From Lactobacillus iners DSM 13335 (lineage in GTDB: Bacteria; Bacillota; Bacilli; Lactobacillales; Lactobacillaceae), in NCBI RefSeq assembly GCF_000160875.1, contig NZ_GG700802.1, positions 79,327 through 143,326 of the forward strand: a stretch of DNA of 64,000 bases, written 5' to 3'. Made by a program: the position numbers and the translations under genes. Below, in pieces: positions 1 to 9,200 of the stretch; position 1 is the stretch's first letter; each line of letters begins with the position of its first letter. A model generated the notes under the pieces. The model ran no database searches, was not told the origin of the DNA, and saw only the letters and a list, made by a program, of their open reading frames with translations.

Positions 1-341
1 TTGCTGAAACCGCTGATCAGGTTGCAGTAATGTACGCAGGTCAGGTAGTTGAAAAGGCAGATGTTAAAACTATTTTTGAGCATCCTTTGCATCCATATAC
101 ACGATCACTTCTTAATTCAATGCCACAGGCTGACGATGAAAAAGAACAGTTACACGTAATCCAAGGTACAGTGCCATCTCTTAAAAATATGCCAAGAGAA
201 GGGGATCGCTTTGCTTCTAGAATTCCATGGATTCCTGCAAGCGAACATGAAGAAAATCCTGTAATTCATGAGGTTGAACCAGGACATTTTGTAAGGTGTA
301 CATGTTGGAAGAATTTCCATTTTCAAGATCAAAGTAAGTAG
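1..341 (+). CDS. oppD: Oligopeptide ABC transporter ATP-binding protein OppD (3' end only)
   Basis: This is the C-terminal end of one of the two ATPases that power uptake of oligopeptides through OppBC. The reading frame is open from base 3 (A-E-T-A-D-Q-V-A-V-M-Y-A-G) so the gene begins outside the window; the first in-frame ATG at 30 is internal. Visible are the post-ATPase segment (VMYAGQVVEKAD, HPLHPYTRSLL) and the C-terminal oligopeptide-transporter domain with the RFASRIPWIP stretch and the terminal VRCTCWKNFHF cysteine pair, typical of lactic acid bacterial OppD. Walker motifs lie upstream and are not seen. It is followed after 9 nt by oppF, so D-F-B-C form one operon. Confidence 0.95.
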   Translation, partial: AETADQVAVMYAGQVVEKADVKTIFEHPLHPYTRSLLNSMPQADDEKEQLHVIQGTVPSLKNMPREGDRFASRIPWIPASEHEENPVIHEVEPGHFVRCTCWKNFHFQDQSK

Positions 342-350
342 GAGATAATT

Positions 351-1319
351 ATGGCTGAGGAAATTATTCAAATAAAAGATTTAAAGGTCCATTATCCTAT
401 TCGTTCAGGTTTTTGGAATAGGATAACTGACTATGTGCGTGCAGTAGACGGTGTTTCATTATCTATTAAGGAAGGTGAAACATACGGATTAATTGGTGAA
501 TCAGGTTCAGGAAAGTCTACTATAGGTAAAGTAATTGTTGGTGTAGAAGCAGCTACAGAAGGTCAAATCTTATATAAAGGCAAAGATATAACTAAGTCTA
601 GAAATAGAAAAAAGCTTAATTATAATAAAGATGTTCAGATGATTTTTCAGGATTCTATGTCTTCTCTTAATCCTAGAAAAAGAATTGAAGATATAATTGC
701 TGAACCTATCAGAAATTTTGAAAATTTAACAACTGACGAAGAACGTAAACGAGTTCAGGAATTGTTAGATATAGTTGGTATGCCAAGCGATGCTATTTAT
801 AAATTTCCACATGAATTTTCAGGTGGTCAAAGACAAAGAATTGGTGTTGCACGAGCAGTTGCCACTAAGCCACGTTTGATTGTTGCTGACGAGCCAACAT
901 CTGCCTTGGATTTATCAGTTCAAGCACAAGTATTAAACTTTATGAAACAAATTCAACAACAGTATAATATTGCTTATTTGTTTATTTCACACGATTTGGG
1001 TGTTGTTAAACATATGTCCGAAGATATTGCTATTATGCATCGTGGTCGATTTGTTGAAATTGGAAAGAGTGCTGATATTTATAATAATCCGCAGCATATA
1101 TATACCAAGAGATTGTTGTCTGCTATTCCAATTGTTGATGTTAATCGTCGTGAAGAACATAAGAGAATGCGTCAAAAGGTTGAAAAAGAATTTCAGGATA
1201 ATCGTGATAAATGGTATGACAAGGATGGTCGTGTATATCCATTACAACAAATATCCGATCGTCACTTCGTTGCATTACCTAAAGATGCTATTAATAGCGA
1301 ATTAGAGGGGGAAAAGTAA
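351..1319 (+). CDS. oppF: Oligopeptide ABC transporter ATP-binding protein OppF
   Basis: Second ATPase of the oligopeptide importer, acting at the inner face of the membrane with OppD. In 322 residues it shows Walker A GESGSGKS (49-56), the ABC signature FSGGQRQR near 156, Walker B LIVADEPTSALD near 176-187 and the switch histidine in FISHDLGVV, followed by the C-terminal oligopeptide/dipeptide domain (HIYTKRLLSAIP). The ATG is preceded by a GGAGATAA ribosome site. oppB follows after one base, so translation is probably coupled. Length and motif content are complete for the family. Confidence 0.96.
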   Translation: MAEEIIQIKDLKVHYPIRSGFWNRITDYVRAVDGVSLSIKEGETYGLIGESGSGKSTIGKVIVGVEAATEGQILYKGKDITKSRNRKKLNYNKDVQMIFQDSMSSLNPRKRIEDIIAEPIRNFENLTTDEERKRVQELLDIVGMPSDAIYKFPHEFSGGQRQRIGVARAVATKPRLIVADEPTSALDLSVQAQVLNFMKQIQQQYNIAYLFISHDLGVVKHMSEDIAIMHRGRFVEIGKSADIYNNPQHIYTKRLLSAIPIVDVNRREEHKRMRQKVEKEFQDNRDKWYDKDGRVYPLQQISDRHFVALPKDAINSELEGEK

Positions 1320-1320
1320 T

Positions 1321-2283
1321 ATGTGGAAGACGGTTTTACGACGTATTTTGATTATGATCCCACAATTGATCGTATTGAGTTTATTGGTTTTCGTTTTAGC
1401 TAAGATGATGCCCGGTGATCCATTTTCTGGGCAGATAAATCCTAACCAAGACCCTAAGACAATAGCACATTTGAAACAAGAATTGGGATTAAATGATGCC
1501 CCATGGATACAGTATTGTAGATGGTTAGGTAATGTTATGCATGGCGACTTTGGTACATCATATATTCAACATGTTGCTGTTACTTCACTTATTTGGGATC
1601 GTGCTGTTAATACTTTCTGGTTATCAATTGTTACTGTTATTTTATCTTACTCTATTTCGATACCGCTAGGAATTATTGCTGGTCACCATCAAGATGAATG
1701 GCAAGATCAATCTATTCAGATTTTTAACTATATTACTTTTGCAATTCCAGGATTTGTGTCGTTAATTTTGGGATTATGGTTATTTGGTTTTACGCTGGGT
1801 TGGTTCCCAATAGCAGGTTCTGTTGGTACAGATTGTGATTCTAGTGTATTTGCATACATTTGGAGTAGATTTTATCATTTGATATTACCAGCTATGTTAT
1901 GTGCTATTTTATCTACTACTGGTACTGTTCAATATTTGAGAACTGGTATTGTTGATAATAAGGTTGAAGATTATGTTAGAACTGCACGTAGTAAGGGTGT
2001 TCCAGAAAAAGTTGTTTTTAACAAACATATTTTGCGTAACTCCTTGTTGCCAATTGCAGCTTTTATGGGTAATACTATTACAGGGTTACTTGCTGGATCA
2101 GTAATTTTAGAAACAATCTTCTCATATCCTGGTATGGGTAAGTTGTTCTTGGATTCTATTTCGCAACGTGATTATACGACTTTGACTGCTTTAATTTTAC
2201 TTTTTGGTGTTTTAACTTTAGTTGGTAATTTATTATCAGACATCATTATGAGTATTGTTGATCCACGTATTAGAATTAAGTAG
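1321..2283 (+). CDS. oppB: Oligopeptide ABC transporter permease OppB
   Basis: First permease subunit of the oligopeptide importer. The 320-residue protein starts with a membrane segment (residues about 8-30), has the N-terminal extended loop MMPGDPF typical of the OppB/DppB family, several further hydrophobic helices, and the permease EAA-like loop DYVRTARSKGVPEKVVFNKH that docks on the ATPases. The C-terminal DPRIRIK is also family-typical. A GAGGGGGAAAAG ribosome site lies in the end of oppF. Located between oppF and oppC in one transcript. Confidence 0.96.
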   Translation: MWKTVLRRILIMIPQLIVLSLLVFVLAKMMPGDPFSGQINPNQDPKTIAHLKQELGLNDAPWIQYCRWLGNVMHGDFGTSYIQHVAVTSLIWDRAVNTFWLSIVTVILSYSISIPLGIIAGHHQDEWQDQSIQIFNYITFAIPGFVSLILGLWLFGFTLGWFPIAGSVGTDCDSSVFAYIWSRFYHLILPAMLCAILSTTGTVQYLRTGIVDNKVEDYVRTARSKGVPEKVVFNKHILRNSLLPIAAFMGNTITGLLAGSVILETIFSYPGMGKLFLDSISQRDYTTLTALILLFGVLTLVGNLLSDIIMSIVDPRIRIK

Positions 2284-2297
2284 GGAGGTTGATATAA

Positions 2298-3227
2298 ATG
2301 TTTAGTAAGAAGAAAAAAGCTGATGTTCAAGCAACTGCTAATAATTCAACGCCAGACTTACCACCTTCCGCTATAAAGGTTGTTGCTAGAGAAATAATTA
2401 AAGATAAAATTTCATTGTTAGCATTTTTGGTAATTGCGTTAATTTTTGCCACGACTTTTATTGGCTCATTTGCTTTTAGTGTATTACATGTTGATGTTAC
2501 TGATACTAATATTGCGGATGCATTTTATTCTTGGGGTCAGATGGGACATATATTAGGTACTGATGATGGTGGTAGAGATATTTTAAACCTACTTATAGTA
2601 GGTGGTAGAAATTCCATCATGATTGGTTTATCAGTTACTTTTATTACAGAAGTAATTGGATTAGTAGTTGGTGTTATTTCAGGATATTATGGCGGTTTTA
2701 TTGATGCTATAATTATGCGTATTATTGATTTTATTCAAATTTTGCCACAATTACCAATTATCATTGTTTTAGTTAGTGTAATTCCTAATTATAACTCAGT
2801 AATTTTAGTAGCATTGATTTCCCTTTTTGGTTGGACTGGAACTACTAGGTACTATAGAAGTTTTGTCTTATCTCAAAGTGGTCGTGAATATGTCCTTGCT
2901 TCTAAAACTTCAGGTTCAAGTGATTGGCAGATTATGTTTCGTGAAGTTTTGCCTAATATTAGCTCAATGATTATTATTGATGTTGTTTTGGGAGTAGCTG
3001 GTAATATTGGTATTGAAACTGCATTATCATTTATTGGATATGGATTGCCTAATTCTACACCATCTTTGGGTACTTTAATTGGATTTGCTCAGGATCCAGT
3101 TAATGTTACGACCCGATTATGGTTATGGATGCCTGCCACTGTGGTTTTATTAGCATTATCATTATCATTTAATTATGTTGGTCGAGCATTGCAAAGAGCA
3201 GGAGATGCACGTCAACGTGAAAATTAA
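2298..3227 (+). CDS. oppC: Oligopeptide ABC transporter permease OppC
   Basis: Second permease subunit of the oligopeptide importer, 309 residues. It has a hydrophilic N-terminal tail, a first membrane helix near 37-60, the family motif HILGTDDGGRDIL in the first external region, and the ATPase-docking loop REYVLASKTSGSSDWQIMFREVLPN. The ATG follows a GGGAGGTTGAT ribosome site 14 nt after oppB. A strong terminator directly downstream ends the D-F-B-C part of the operon, so oppA is expressed separately or by read-through. Confidence 0.96.
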   Translation: MFSKKKKADVQATANNSTPDLPPSAIKVVAREIIKDKISLLAFLVIALIFATTFIGSFAFSVLHVDVTDTNIADAFYSWGQMGHILGTDDGGRDILNLLIVGGRNSIMIGLSVTFITEVIGLVVGVISGYYGGFIDAIIMRIIDFIQILPQLPIIIVLVSVIPNYNSVILVALISLFGWTGTTRYYRSFVLSQSGREYVLASKTSGSSDWQIMFREVLPNISSMIIIDVVLGVAGNIGIETALSFIGYGLPNSTPSLGTLIGFAQDPVNVTTRLWLWMPATVVLLALSLSFNYVGRALQRAGDARQREN

Positions 3228-3230
3228 GCA

Positions 3231-3264
3231 AAAGAAGGAAAATGTGTATTTTCCTTCTTTTTTT
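3231..3264 (+). terminator. Rho-independent terminator after oppC
   Basis: A 12-bp perfect stem (AAAGAAGGAAAA with TTTTCCTTCTTT, loop TGTGTA) runs into a T tract a few bases after the oppC stop. It would end the oppDFBC transcript before oppA. Confidence 0.85.
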
Positions 3265-3600
3265 ATGCTCAATTAAATTGAATATGGTGTTAATAATAAG
3301 TAATTTCATTTTATGGATAACTACTTAAAAAAGATGATTATAAGATAAGATTTTTAAATCGTACTGCAACAAAGTAAAAAAATAAAAAATATGATAAATT
3401 AATTTGTTCATAAAAGATTATATAACAAATAGTAAGTACTATTTGTGCCAATTAAGTATGATAAATTATGAAAAAGTTTAATGTGCAAATCAGATGCGAA
3501 TCTCGTTAGTTGCTTAAAATTAGATACATGTATAGCAATATTTAAGTTAAATTGCTATAAGACAATTTAACAAAAATTAAATAAAATATAAAAAATTTAC
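3265..3600. other. AT-rich intergenic region between oppC and oppA with two perfect inverted repeats
   Basis: No gene of convincing length or ribosome site is seen in this roughly 340-bp stretch. It holds two perfect 9-bp inverted repeats: ACAAATAGT/ACTATTTGT at 3425-3433 and 3438-3446, and GTTAAATTG/CAATTTAAC at 3546-3554 and 3563-3571. Both lie upstream of the oppA promoter, so they are better placed as operator sites than as leader RNA structures. Which regulator would bind is not visible. Confidence 0.5.
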
Positions 3601-3609
3601 AAAAAAATA

Positions 3610-3638
3610 TTGCAAGGTTAAGTAGTAGATGTTATCAT
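3610..3638 (+). promoter_or_regulatory. Promoter of oppA
   Basis: TTGCAA (3610-3615) and TATCAT (3633-3638) are separated by exactly 17 bp and lie about 45 bp before the oppA start, with a TTGGGGGTAA ribosome site between. This is the best sigma-A type match in the intergenic region. Confidence 0.65.
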
Positions 3639-3681
3639 CTAATTAATAACTACGAAAATATCTATTGGGGGTAAATAATTT

Positions 3682-5433
3682 ATGAAAAAATTTAGATTAT
3701 TAAGTAGCTTAGCACTGTTATCTGGTGTGGCTTTAACAATGACTGCGTGTGGCGGCAAGTCTGATAATGCCAATGTTTCTACTAAGGCATTTAAGAGTGC
3801 TGTTCCTAAGAAAGAAGTTAAAAAAGGTGGAACATTGCGTCGGGCATTAACTACCAATACACCATTTACTGGAGTCTTCTCAAATGAACTTGCAGATACT
3901 CAAGATGATTCTGATGTTATGAGTCCTGCAAATGAATCCTTGTTTGATTTTGATGACTCATATGGATATAATGACGAAGGTCCTGCAACCATTAAAATGG
4001 ATGTAAAGAAAAAGACTGTTACAGTTAAAATTAAAAAGGGTGTTAAGTGGTCTGACGGTAAGCAAGTATGTGCTAAAGACTATGAATATGCTTATGAAAT
4101 TATTGCAAACAAAGATACACAAACATCTAGATATACTGAATCTTTACAAGCTCTTAAGGGATTATCAGAATATCATGATGGTAAAGCTAAGACTATTTCA
4201 GGTATTGAAATGCCTGATGGTGAAAAAGGCTTGACAGTAGTTTTACATTATAAAGAAATGAAACCTGGTATGCGTCAATCAGGTAATGGATTTATATGGG
4301 AAAGTGCTGTACCATATCATTATTTAAAGGATGTTCCATTTAAGAAACTTAAGGAAAGTGATAAAATCAGAAAGAATCCTATTTTCTTTGGACCTTATAA
4401 GTTTAGTAAGATAGTACGTGGACAATCTGCTACATTTGTTAGAAATCCATATTACTGGCGTGGTAAGCCTAACTTTGACAAAGTTGTAATCCAAGTGCTT
4501 AACCCTAATAACTCTTCACAAGCTCTTAAGTCACACAAGTTTGACATCATTGGTGTTCGTAATTCTCAATGGAAAGAAGTAAAGAATACTAAGGGAGTAA
4601 ACTTTGTAGGAAACGTTGGATTAGGTTATTCTTATGTTGGATTTAAAGTAGGTAAATGGAGTGCCAAGAAGGGTAAGAACATAATGAACCCTAAGGCTAA
4701 GATGAATAATAAAGCACTTCGTCAAGCCATTGCTTATGGTATGAATATTGCACCAGTTTATAAGAGATATACTAATGGATTAACTTTCCAAATTCCAACA
4801 TTGATACCTAAGCAATTTGGTGCATTCTATAATGGATCAGTTAAGCCATATACTCAAGATTTCAAGAAGGCTAACAAGCTTTTGGATGATGCAGGATACA
4901 AGAAGAAAGGTAAATGGCGTGTACAACCTAATGGCAAGCCATTAGTAATTCACTTTGCCGCAATGTCTGGTTCTGCAATTCAGGAACCTATTATTCAAAA
5001 CTACTTGAAACAATGGCATAAGCTTGGATTGAACGTTAAATTGGCTGGCGGTCGTTTAATGGAAATGAACTCATTCTATGACAAAGTTATGCACGATGAT
5101 CCTAGTGTTGATATGTTTATGGCTGCATGGGGCTTATCTAGTGAACCTTCACCAAATGACTTGTATAATGAAAAAGCACCTTACAACTTCACAAGATTTG
5201 TAACTAAGAAGAACTCAGAGTTACTTAAAGCTATTGATTCTACTAAGGCATTCAATAAGAAATATCGTATAGCTAAATTCCATGAATGGCAAAAATACAT
5301 GGCTGATGAATTATATGTATTACCAGTAGCTAACAATTGGTCTATTACTGCAGTCAACTCTAAGATTAGTGGATACGATGCAAGTCCTTCAGCTAGTTGT
5401 AAATTCTGGATGAATTGTGGATTTATTAAATAG
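3682..5433 (+). CDS. oppA: Oligopeptide ABC transporter substrate-binding lipoprotein OppA
   Basis: Captures extracellular peptides and delivers them to OppBC. The 583-residue product has a lipoprotein signal peptide (KKFR, hydrophobic core, lipobox TMTAC with the lipidated Cys23) and the SBP family 5 fold: KKGGTLRRAL at the start of the mature part, SDGKQV...AKDYEYAYE, FFGPYKFSKIVRGQSATFVRNPYYW and NKALRQAIAYGMN. Start ATG is preceded by GGGGGTAA. Besides the lipid cysteine the mature protein carries three further cysteines (in GKQVCAKDY and in the C-terminal CKFWMNCGF), unusual for an exported Gram-positive protein. It follows the permease genes, as in lactococcal oppDFBCA, but has its own promoter, which fits the higher amount of binding protein needed. 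Confidence 0.95.
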   Translation: MKKFRLLSSLALLSGVALTMTACGGKSDNANVSTKAFKSAVPKKEVKKGGTLRRALTTNTPFTGVFSNELADTQDDSDVMSPANESLFDFDDSYGYNDEGPATIKMDVKKKTVTVKIKKGVKWSDGKQVCAKDYEYAYEIIANKDTQTSRYTESLQALKGLSEYHDGKAKTISGIEMPDGEKGLTVVLHYKEMKPGMRQSGNGFIWESAVPYHYLKDVPFKKLKESDKIRKNPIFFGPYKFSKIVRGQSATFVRNPYYWRGKPNFDKVVIQVLNPNNSSQALKSHKFDIIGVRNSQWKEVKNTKGVNFVGNVGLGYSYVGFKVGKWSAKKGKNIMNPKAKMNNKALRQAIAYGMNIAPVYKRYTNGLTFQIPTLIPKQFGAFYNGSVKPYTQDFKKANKLLDDAGYKKKGKWRVQPNGKPLVIHFAAMSGSAIQEPIIQNYLKQWHKLGLNVKLAGGRLMEMNSFYDKVMHDDPSVDMFMAAWGLSSEPSPNDLYNEKAPYNFTRFVTKKNSELLKAIDSTKAFNKKYRIAKFHEWQKYMADELYVLPVANNWSITAVNSKISGYDASPSASCKFWMNCGFIK

Positions 5434-5458
5434 TTTACCTAAAAATAAATTTGTTAAT

Positions 5459-5495
5459 AAAAAGTTTGATTTCTATATAGTGATCAAACTTTTTT
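5459..5495 (+). terminator. Terminator after oppA
   Basis: AAAAAGTTTGAT pairs with ATCAAACTTTTT around a 12-nt loop and is followed by T residues, 26 nt after the oppA stop. Confidence 0.8.
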
Positions 5496-5535
5496 ATTTG
5501 CTTTAGTGAACCTTTTATTTGCTTTAAAAAATAGG

Positions 5536-5541
5536 TATAAT
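5536..5541 (+). promoter_or_regulatory. Probable -10 element of the rnc-smc-ftsY operon
   Basis: A consensus TATAAT lies 26 bp before the rnc start in the gap after the oppA terminator. No good -35 hexamer is found at 16-18 bp spacing (TTTTAT at 5513-5518 is the nearest), so the promoter is only partly supported. Confidence 0.4.
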
Positions 5542-5567
5542 TAGTTAGTTATAGGAAGGAATAATTC

Positions 5568-6245
5568 ATGGTTTCAGAATCTTTTAAAAATGAATTGCAA
5601 GAAAAATATCAAATAAAATTTAATAATGAACAACTTTTGGAGCAGGCACTGACACATTCATCTTATTCTAACGAACATCAAGGATGTAAAAATTATGAAA
5701 AATTAGAATTTTTGGGTGATGCAGTACTTGAATTAGCGATATCGGATTATTTATATAGACATTTTCCTAATATGAATGAGGGAGAATTAACAAGAATGCG
5801 TTCCAATATTGTACGTACGGAGGGTTTTTCACAATTTGCTACTGAGTGTGGTTTTTCTAGAGAAGTAAAATTAGGCAAGGGCGAAGAGAAATCTGGTTCA
5901 CGTACTAGACATACTTTATTAGAAGATGTTTTTGAAGCATTTAATGGTGCTTTATTTTTAGATCAAGGCATGCCTGCAGTACAACACTTTTTACATTTAA
6001 CTGTTTATCCTTTAATTGCCGAGGGTGATTTTGATTCATCTCGAGATTATAAAACTGAATTACAAGAAAAATTACAAGTTAATGGAGCAATTGATATTCA
6101 GTATAAAGTGATTGATTCAGATGAAGCACAGCCCCGATTTACGGTTCAGCTTATAGTAGCTGGTGAGAATATTTCGCAAGGTATTGGACGTAGTAAAAAA
6201 GCCGCTGAACAAGTTGCAGCTTCTGTTGCTTTGAAAAATATTTAG
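5568..6245 (+). CDS. rnc: Ribonuclease III
   Basis: Double-strand-specific endoribonuclease that processes rRNA precursors and structured mRNAs. The 225-residue protein has the RNase III signature EKLEFLGDAVLEL (about 45-57) with the catalytic Glu and Asp residues, the second acidic cluster LLEDVFEAFNGALFLD (about 115-131), and a C-terminal double-stranded-RNA-binding domain (DYKTELQEKLQ ... GIGRSKKAAEQVAASVAL). Length is usual. A GGAAGGA site precedes the ATG. It starts the conserved rnc-smc-ftsY operon; smc follows after 22 nt. Confidence 0.97.
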   Translation: MVSESFKNELQEKYQIKFNNEQLLEQALTHSSYSNEHQGCKNYEKLEFLGDAVLELAISDYLYRHFPNMNEGELTRMRSNIVRTEGFSQFATECGFSREVKLGKGEEKSGSRTRHTLLEDVFEAFNGALFLDQGMPAVQHFLHLTVYPLIAEGDFDSSRDYKTELQEKLQVNGAIDIQYKVIDSDEAQPRFTVQLIVAGENISQGIGRSKKAAEQVAASVALKNI

Positions 6246-6267
6246 ATTTGTAAGAAAAGGTGAAATT

Positions 6268-9200
6268 GTGCCATTAAAACAATTAGTCTTAAATGGTTTT
6301 AAATCATTTGCAGATAAAACAACGATTAATTTTAATAAGGGAATCACAGGGATAGTTGGCCCCAATGGTAGTGGTAAAAGCAATGTTACCGAAGCAATTA
6401 GATGGGTAATGGGAGAAAACTCTGCCAAAGCATTACGTGGTGAAAATATGCGTGATATTATTTTTGCTGGTAGTGAATTTAGAGGACCATTGAATAAAGC
6501 TGAAGTTTGTCTTATTTTTGACAATCACGATCGACAATTACATCTTGATTCTGATAAAGTAGCAATAATGCGTCGTATTTTGAGATCAGGTGATAGTGAA
6601 TATTTTATTAATAATCAGTCAGTTCGTTTGAAAGATATCAGAACTTTATTTGTTGACTCTGGATTATCACAAAATAGTTTGGCCATTATTTCGCAAGGTA
6701 AAGTTGATCAAATTTTAAATTCTCAGGCAGAAGATAGAAGATATATTTTTGAAGAAGCAGCTGGTGTTTTGCATTTTAAGCAACAAAAATTAGTTGCTTT
6801 AAAAAAATTAGATGAAACTAATAACAATTTGATTAGAATTAATGATTTGGTTAAGGAGCTAAAAGCGAGAGTCGAGCCATTATCTGAAGAAAGTTCATTA
6901 GCTAAGCAATATAAATTTGAAAAGAAACAACTTGATCGAAAGTTGAAACAATTACTTGCATTAGAAATTGAATCACTGGTGTTAGAAAAAAAAGAAATAG
7001 GTAGCAAATTATCTGATAGTAAAACAAATTTAGATCGTATAGATGAAGAAGTAAGTAGATCTCAAAAGGATTTAGAAGCTAAAAAGAAAAAATCTAAATT
7101 ATTACATGAACAAAAAGATGATCATCAGAGTGCTTTACTACATATTACACAGGAGATAGCTCAATTAAGTACTGAATTGCAAATACAAAAGCAAAGTTTT
7201 GAATATGATGCTGCGACTGCTAAAGAATTTGAGCAACAACACCAAGAATTAATTGTTAGAAAAAATAAATTACAGCAAATTGTAATTAGTCAGCAAAATG
7301 ATTTAGCTCAAGTTACTAATAATGCTCAACAGTTAGCAGATTTTAAGAAAAAATTAGGCTCAAAATTAAATATAACTCCTAACGAATTGAATCGCAATTT
7401 GGAGCTGGTTCGATCTGACTATATTCAGACTTTGCAAGATCAGACTACTAACAATAATCAGCAGGTGTTTTTAAAAAATGAGATACAAAGATTAACTAGA
7501 GCTGAAGATAGTCAAGTAGTTTCATTGTCTGAGCAAGTTCAGCAAAGTTCAGTAAAATTACACCAATTATTACAAGATAAGAAAAATTTAATGCAGCAAC
7601 ATGAAGAATTAGCCGCTAAAAATAATCAGAAAACTAAAGAATATAACCTTATTTCCCAACATGGACAAAAACTTCAGGAGCAAATCAATCATCTTCAGAA
7701 CATCTTATCGCAAAAGCAAGCACAAATTGACGGGTTAAAGAAATTACAACAACGTCATGATGGTTACTATACAGGAGTTAAATTTATTTTAAATAATATG
7801 AATAAATTTGCTGGTGCAGTAGGTGTAGTAGGTGATTTGCTTAACTTTTCTCCTAAATTGGAAGCTGCATTGATTACGTCTTTGGGTTCAGGAGTACAAA
7901 GTGTAGTTACTATTGATAAAAATAGTGCTAAAGATGCTGTTGAATTATTAAAAAAATATCGTGCTGGTAGAGTAACTTTTTTACCTTTAGGTGGGTTGCG
8001 AAAAAATAAGATTCCTGATTCAACACTCAGAGTTATTAAATCGATGGATAAAGTTTTGGGTGTTGCAGAAGAACTGGTTACACCAACAATTGATAAGGAT
8101 ATTAGTGAAGTTATAAATTATTTACTAGGTAATGTTATTATTGTCGAAGATATGCAGACAGCATTGCAAGTGCAATCAAAAACTGGGGGATATTATCGAA
8201 TTGTTACTTTAGATGGCGATATCATTAGCCCGGGTGGTAGTATTACGGGTGGTATACGCAATCAACGTACGAATTCTCCGTTGCAAATTAATTTACAAAT
8301 TGCAGAATTGGAAGATAAAGTTGGTGTCGATTTGCAAAAGATGAAGTCTTTACGACAAGAATTAAGCCAATTGAATGATAAGATTCATCAGTTTGATATA
8401 ACTATTCAAAAATATCAACGCCAATTATTGACACTTGAGAGTGAATTTAATAAGAGTAATTTAGACTATCAAGGGCAAAAAAAGGAAAATGATAGATTAA
8501 ATCAGTTACTTTTGTTACAAACAAATGCTCAAAAGCAGAAACAAAGTGATATCGAAAAAATCAAAGGCCAGCTGGTTGAACAAGAAACATTGCAAAAAGT
8601 TATAGCAGACAAGCTTGTTAGTCAGAAGTCAAAAATGGAATCATTAAAGCGTGAGATAACGCAATTTGATAATGATCGCCAACATTTACAGGCTGAATTA
8701 GCTGACAATAGTTCTAAATTAGCTGTTGCTAACAACAAATGTGCTAACTTACAAGAACAGATTAAACAGAATCAGGAACAAGCATTGCTAGTTGAAAAGC
8801 AATTGCAATCTTTAGCAATTAAAATGCATGATTTAGATGCTAAAAAAAATAATACGCAAAATGAAGAAACTTTGAACCAAAAGATTGCGATGAAAAAGTC
8901 CAGTCAAGAAAAATTAACTGCTGATTTAACTGAATTAAATACACAATTAGGTAAGATAGATGCTGAATTAAATCAGTTAGAGTCGCGGGCTTCTAGAGAT
9001 TATGAATTAAGAAAAAATCTTGCTGATAATCACAAAAAATTATCTATTGATATTACCAAACTTTCTGATAGTATCAGACATAAATTAGATATTTTATCTC
9101 AGGATTATGATATTAGTTATGAAGCTGCTTTAGATATGGTTGAAGGTGAACATAACTTGCAAAAGCAGCAAGATTTAGCAAAAGATGTAAAATTGCACAA

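Noticed and set aside
970..1305. Second plus-strand frame inside oppF
   Set aside because: Fully contained in oppF, composition of a shadow frame (cysteine/isoleucine rich), no ribosome site.
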